A DNA stretch of 64,000 bases from Marinobacterium jannaschii DSM 6295 (GTDB lineage: Bacteria; Pseudomonadota; Gammaproteobacteria; Pseudomonadales; Balneatricaceae), in assembly GCF_000620085.1 (NCBI RefSeq), contig NZ_JHVJ01000017.1:1-64000 (forward strand), in the 5' to 3' direction. Position numbers and translations under genes: made by a program. Below, one piece after another: positions 61,189 to 64,000 of the stretch (its first letter is position 1; every line of letters begins with the position of its first letter). Below the pieces are notes generated by a model. The model saw only the letters and a list, made by a program, of their open reading frames with translations. It was not told the DNA's origin and did no database searches.

Positions 61189-62178
61189 CTATCCTCGATT
61201 TCGTAGCTGAATGACGCGGGTATAGATCTTACGCCGGTAATGCTGGTCAGCACTGCTGACATCCACTGTCTGGCTACCGCTACCCATATAGCTGCCGATG
61301 CTGTAACTGGTCTGCGCTTCGGCTGCGCTGTCCTTCTCCAGGCTGCGGGTAACCAGCGCAACACGGACACTTCGAACATCATCCCAGTCGGTTACCGCGG
61401 ATGCGTCGCCATAAGTGTCCGCCATATTATCCCCTGTGCTATCCCAGCCATACTCGAGCTGCAGGTTTTCAACACCGGAAACCAGAGGTTCAGATTTAAA
61501 TTTAGTGCCGGAAATAGCCAGTCGGTATAACGTCGGGATATCCGGATCTTCACTGCAATCCGAAGTTTGACAAGGAGAGACATAATAGAGCTCTGTAGTA
61601 TACGGATAACTATAGGTCGTATCCGATTCTGTCACCGAGGTAGAGCTGGATTCCTTATCCCGGAACACCTCGGCCTCATAGGTGGAGACATTGGAGCGTA
61701 AATAGAAGTTATCATCGCTGGCGCTGCCAGGTGCGGCCTTTTTCATGCCAAAGGTACTGGCATAACGTACCACTAACATATCGGTCTGGCTGCGATATTC
61801 GCTGCTCGATATACAGTTCAGGGGGGCGGTACTTCCTCCCTCGTATCCCTGAACACTGGTTGCGACGCTGACTATCCAGGATTCAGTGCAGGAGCCATCC
61901 CCGTCTTCAAGGTCAGCAATATTCGAATGAAGGGTTATATTCTCAGCCTCAACCCCGCCCCAATGACCGGCCATCTGGATACTTTCGGACATAATATCCA
62001 GCGCATAACGGCCGTTTTCCTGCAGCAGGCCTATATCTGAAGTAAGGCGATGAGTGTTCTGGCTGGCGACGACGGCAGCGATCAGTCCACCCATCATAAC
62101 CATGCCGATAGTCAGGGCAACCATCATCTCGATCATCGACATGCCACGCTGCAGGTACATCTGCGGCCCTGAGATCAT
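61189..62178 (-). CDS. pilW: Type IV minor pilin PilW
   Basis: The 329-residue protein has the prepilin signal (LQRG before MSMIEMMVALTIGMVMMGGL, with Glu at mature position 5). The PilW-type region follows: ENGRYALDIMSESIQMAGHWG and, near the end, VENLQLEYGWDS and VRSVRVALVTRSLE. The start overlaps the pilV stop as ATGA. It has the long insertion between residues 95 and 235 usual in this family. Confidence 0.9.
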   Translation of the reverse strand: MISGPQMYLQRGMSMIEMMVALTIGMVMMGGLIAAVVASQNTHRLTSDIGLLQENGRYALDIMSESIQMAGHWGGVEAENITLHSNIADLEDGDGSCTESWIVSVATSVQGYEGGSTAPLNCISSSEYRSQTDMLVVRYASTFGMKKAAPGSASDDNFYLRSNVSTYEAEVFRDKESSSTSVTESDTTYSYPYTTELYYVSPCQTSDCSEDPDIPTLYRLAISGTKFKSEPLVSGVENLQLEYGWDSTGDNMADTYGDASAVTDWDDVRSVRVALVTRSLEKDSAAEAQTSYSIGSYMGSGSQTVDVSSADQHYRRKIYTRVIQLRNRG

Positions 62179-62636
62179 AGCTCTACCCTCAGATCAAAAC
62201 GTCCATTCACAGTTGCCGCGCCATCTTCGCGCTGCCGGTCTTGCCAGGTAACACTGACAATAAAAGCGCTGCCTGTCCGGCTTAGCGAGCCTCCGCCTCC
62301 CGGCAGCTGTGTCGTTATATCACCGAACCAGTCATTAACATCCTTTTGCGCCCGTTCAGCAGCACTGCAGCCGGAAGCACAGTTTTTTGAGCTCTCGGAC
62401 GCCGCACTGGCACCGTTATAGACCGCCCCGGTCAGGGCTTCATCGGAATTCGCCCGCAGCCGGTCCGCCATATCCTGGGCAAGCACCACTGCATCGGAGA
62501 GGGACTGGGAGTTACTGAGCGTGACCGTACTGCTGCTTTGCAGGGCGAGCAGCCCCAGCATCCCGATGGAAAACACCACCAGCGCGATCAGTACTTCAAG
62601 TAGAGAAAAGCCTTTCTGATTCCCTGAAAGCTTCAT
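62175..62636 (-). CDS. pilV: Type IV minor pilin PilV
   Basis: The 153-residue protein has a class III signal (NQKG before FSLLEVLIALVVFSIGMLGL, Glu at mature position 5), followed by the PilV-type LALQSSSTVTLSNSQSLSDAVVLAQDMADRLRANSDEA. Two cysteines (NCASGC) may form a disulfide. It overlaps pilW by 4 bases and follows fimU by 2. Confidence 0.9.
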   Translation of the reverse strand: MKLSGNQKGFSLLEVLIALVVFSIGMLGLLALQSSSTVTLSNSQSLSDAVVLAQDMADRLRANSDEALTGAVYNGASAASESSKNCASGCSAAERAQKDVNDWFGDITTQLPGGGGSLSRTGSAFIVSVTWQDRQREDGAATVNGRFDLRVEL

Positions 62637-62638
62637 AG

Positions 62639-63133
62639 TCAGTTACATGTCAGATCTGAGTTAACAAGACGTCCGGTAGCAAAGAGCTCGAGACGGGTTC
62701 CGGTTTCACCGCTGCGGTCATAGCAAAAGTCGAAGCGCTCTGTCACATCGGGCCTGCCGGTCGAACTATAGACAAAACCGGCCTGGCTGTTGACGGCCTT
62801 CACTTCAATCGGACTATCACTGGAGCTATGCTGCTGGATGATGGTCTCAGCGCTGTCGATCACACCATCCGAATCAGCGTCGATATAAACACTCCAGCCG
62901 TCATCCCAGCTGGCGCCGGTGCGCTGCATGCGAATCTCAGTGCGCCGTTTCAGTGCTTCACTGCGGGCGATACGCGCCGAGGCCACGAAGCTATTAACCT
63001 GGGCGGCAATCCTGTTATCGCGGATCATATCTGTAAACGAAGGTACCGCGATTCCCATCAAGATAGAGGCAATCGCCACGACGATCATTAACTCGACCAA
63101 TGTGAAGCCCCTCTGACCTTTCAGGCTCAACAC
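62639..63133 (-). CDS. fimU: Type IV minor pseudopilin FimU (GspH-like)
   Basis: The 164-residue protein has the signal GQRG before FTLVELMIVVAIASILMGIAVP and a GspH domain with SARIARSEALKRRTEI. A C-terminal Cys pair (FDFCYDRS and LTCN) is present. The start is GTG at 63133 with AGGAGG 5 bases upstream, or a TTG three bases later at better distance. It is the first gene of the operon fimU-pilV-pilW-pilX-pilY1-pilE. Confidence 0.88.
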   Translation of the reverse strand: MLSLKGQRGFTLVELMIVVAIASILMGIAVPSFTDMIRDNRIAAQVNSFVASARIARSEALKRRTEIRMQRTGASWDDGWSVYIDADSDGVIDSAETIIQQHSSSDSPIEVKAVNSQAGFVYSSTGRPDVTERFDFCYDRSGETGTRLELFATGRLVNSDLTCN

Positions 63134-63392
63134 TGAAACCTCCTGTTACTGCGTCAACTATGACCGGTTCCGGTAGCCACCGCAGGCTACAATGAAGCGC
63201 TCCCTGACCACTAACGGTCAAACAGCCTAACCCATATTGACCGCCCTGTACTCGGTCATTTTTCTGTCATCCACACGTACAGGGTAAAGCCTCAGGGACT
63301 ACGAAGAATTACCTATACGATAAACCACTACAAACTCTAGCCTGTTTTAGCTCCAGATTCAAAACGGTTGTTTGAGCCAAATCACAGGTAAT

Positions 63393-63421
63393 AAAAAACC
63401 AGTGCCGGGCACTGGTTTTTT
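63393..63421 (-). terminator. Intrinsic terminator of fkpB
   Basis: AAAAACCAGTGCC and GGCACTGGTTTTT form a near-loopless perfect stem flanked by A and T runs, 10 bases after the fkpB stop. It separates lspA-fkpB from the pilin operon. The 260 bases between it and fimU must hold the fimU promoter; I see no clear one. Confidence 0.92.
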
Positions 63422-63431
63422 GTTTGTCAGA

Positions 63432-63869
63432 TCAGGCTTCTTCGACCTGAAGGATCTGCACTTCGAAGGTGATCGCCTTGCCGGCCAGCGGATGATTGAA
63501 ATCCACCTGCACATTGTCATCGTTGTAATCGAGAATGACACCGGGCAGTTCACCGCTGCCGGCATCGGCAAAAGAGATCACCAGGCCCGGCTCCAGTTCC
63601 ATATCCTTGAACTGTGCCCGCGGGATACGCTGAATATTGCTGGGGTTATGGGCACCAAAGCCTTTCTCAGGACTGATGCTCAGTGCCTCGGCATCTCCCG
63701 CCTTTAGTCCGAACAGGGCCTGTTCGAAGCCTTCCAGCAGGTTACCGTCACCGACGGTAAAGGTAGCCGGGCTGCCTTCAAAATTGGAGTCCACCAGCTG
63801 ACCATCGTCCAGCTTGATTGCGAAATGCAGCGTCACCGTCTTACCGGGACCGATTACCAGATCACTCAT
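63432..63869 (-). CDS. fkpB: FKBP-type peptidyl-prolyl isomerase FkpB (SlpA)
   Basis: The 145-residue cytoplasmic protein is a SlyD/FkpB-type proline isomerase and chaperone. It shows LHFAIKLDDGQLVDSNFE, GDGNLLEGFEQALFGLKAGD, and PEKGFGAHNPSNIQRIPR leading into the insert-in-flap domain, with FNHPLAGKAITFEVQI at the end. It overlaps the lspA stop as ATGA, the conserved lspA-fkpB order. Confidence 0.95.
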   Translation of the reverse strand: MSDLVIGPGKTVTLHFAIKLDDGQLVDSNFEGSPATFTVGDGNLLEGFEQALFGLKAGDAEALSISPEKGFGAHNPSNIQRIPRAQFKDMELEPGLVISFADAGSGELPGVILDYNDDNVQVDFNHPLAGKAITFEVQILQVEEA

Positions 63870-64000
63870 TTGTTACCATCACTTTTTTCGGCAATATCCT
63901 TATCCTGGGAGTTGAGCAGCATATCGCCGATCAGCACCATCGCCCCCAAGGTAATTGCGGTATCAGCCAGATTAAAGGCCGGGAAGTAGTAACCAGCATA
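63866..64000 (-). CDS. lspA: Lipoprotein signal peptidase LspA, C-terminal part
   Basis: The last 44 codons of lspA run off the right edge of the window. They encode YFPAFNLADTAITLGAMVLIGDML, which contains the second catalytic aspartate of the NxAD motif (FNLAD) and the last membrane helix, then a short polar tail. LspA cleaves the signal peptides of lipoproteins such as BamD and CreA. Its TGA overlaps the fkpB ATG. Confidence 0.95.
   Translation of the reverse strand, partial: YAGYYFPAFNLADTAITLGAMVLIGDMLLNSQDKDIAEKSDGNK

Overview
The window reads as a chromosomal stretch of a marine-type gammaproteobacterium. The 16S rRNA start at the left edge, the Pseudomonas-like order of the cytochrome aa3 and minor-pilin clusters, ilvIH, rluD-pgeF, bamD, and accessory genes for phosphonate use and TRAP transport fit an Oceanospirillaceae-like lineage. 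That placement is inference: only about 95 bases of 16S are present. No prophage, insertion sequence, CRISPR array or tRNA was recognised.

Layout. 1-600: 5' end of a 16S gene leaving the window on the minus strand, with two rrn promoters and a boxA leader. 0.6-9.5 kb: cytochrome c oxidase structural and assembly genes plus heme A synthesis. 9.5-20.3 kb: msrPQ, pssA, a glutamine amidotransferase, a truncated patatin remnant, a protoglobin, ilvY, a membrane hydroxylase, a thioesterase, a HAD remnant, tag, a YbjQ-type gene and ilvIH with a long leader. 20.6-25.5 kb: an orphan terminator, a small unknown gene, a phnZ-phnY phosphonate module, an rlmJ paralogue, a bacterioferritin pair and creA. 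25.5-31 kb: a ureohydrolase, a LysR regulator and a three-gene TRAP transporter. 31-41.5 kb: rlmJ, clpB with a heat-shock promoter, an unassigned permease, a PDC-sensor membrane protein, a D-Ala-D-Ala dipeptidase, an XRE-cupin regulator and kbl-tdh. 41.5-47.1 kb: the SOS mutasome imuA-imuB-dnaE2 under a LexA box. 47-54.4 kb: a class V aminotransferase with a divergent Lrp regulator, pgeF, rluD, bamD, nadE and thiO. 54.6-64 kb: the type IV minor pilin cluster (fimT, pilE, pilY1, pilX, pilW, pilV, fimU), then fkpB and the end of lspA.

How the genes work together. The cox block supplies the oxidase subunits (ctaC, D, E), copper delivery (ctaG and a Sco-like protein), SURF1 and heme O/A synthesis (ctaB, ctaA). 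phnY and phnZ should together turn 2-aminoethylphosphonate into glycine and phosphate. kbl-tdh turns threonine into glycine. The two bacterioferritins have complementary missing residues and probably co-assemble. ImuA, ImuB and DnaE2 form a damage-induced mutagenic polymerase. The minor pilins and PilY1 prime type IV pili.

The observations I rate highest are: a decayed second copy of the tdh 5' end between kbl and tdh; a GntR-like operator motif shared by the ureohydrolase and TRAP promoters; three tandem repeats inserted into the VWA-like region of PilY1; mutually exclusive RNA pairings ending in a U-run upstream of clpB; and paired TCC-N8-GGA repeats over the kbl promoter.
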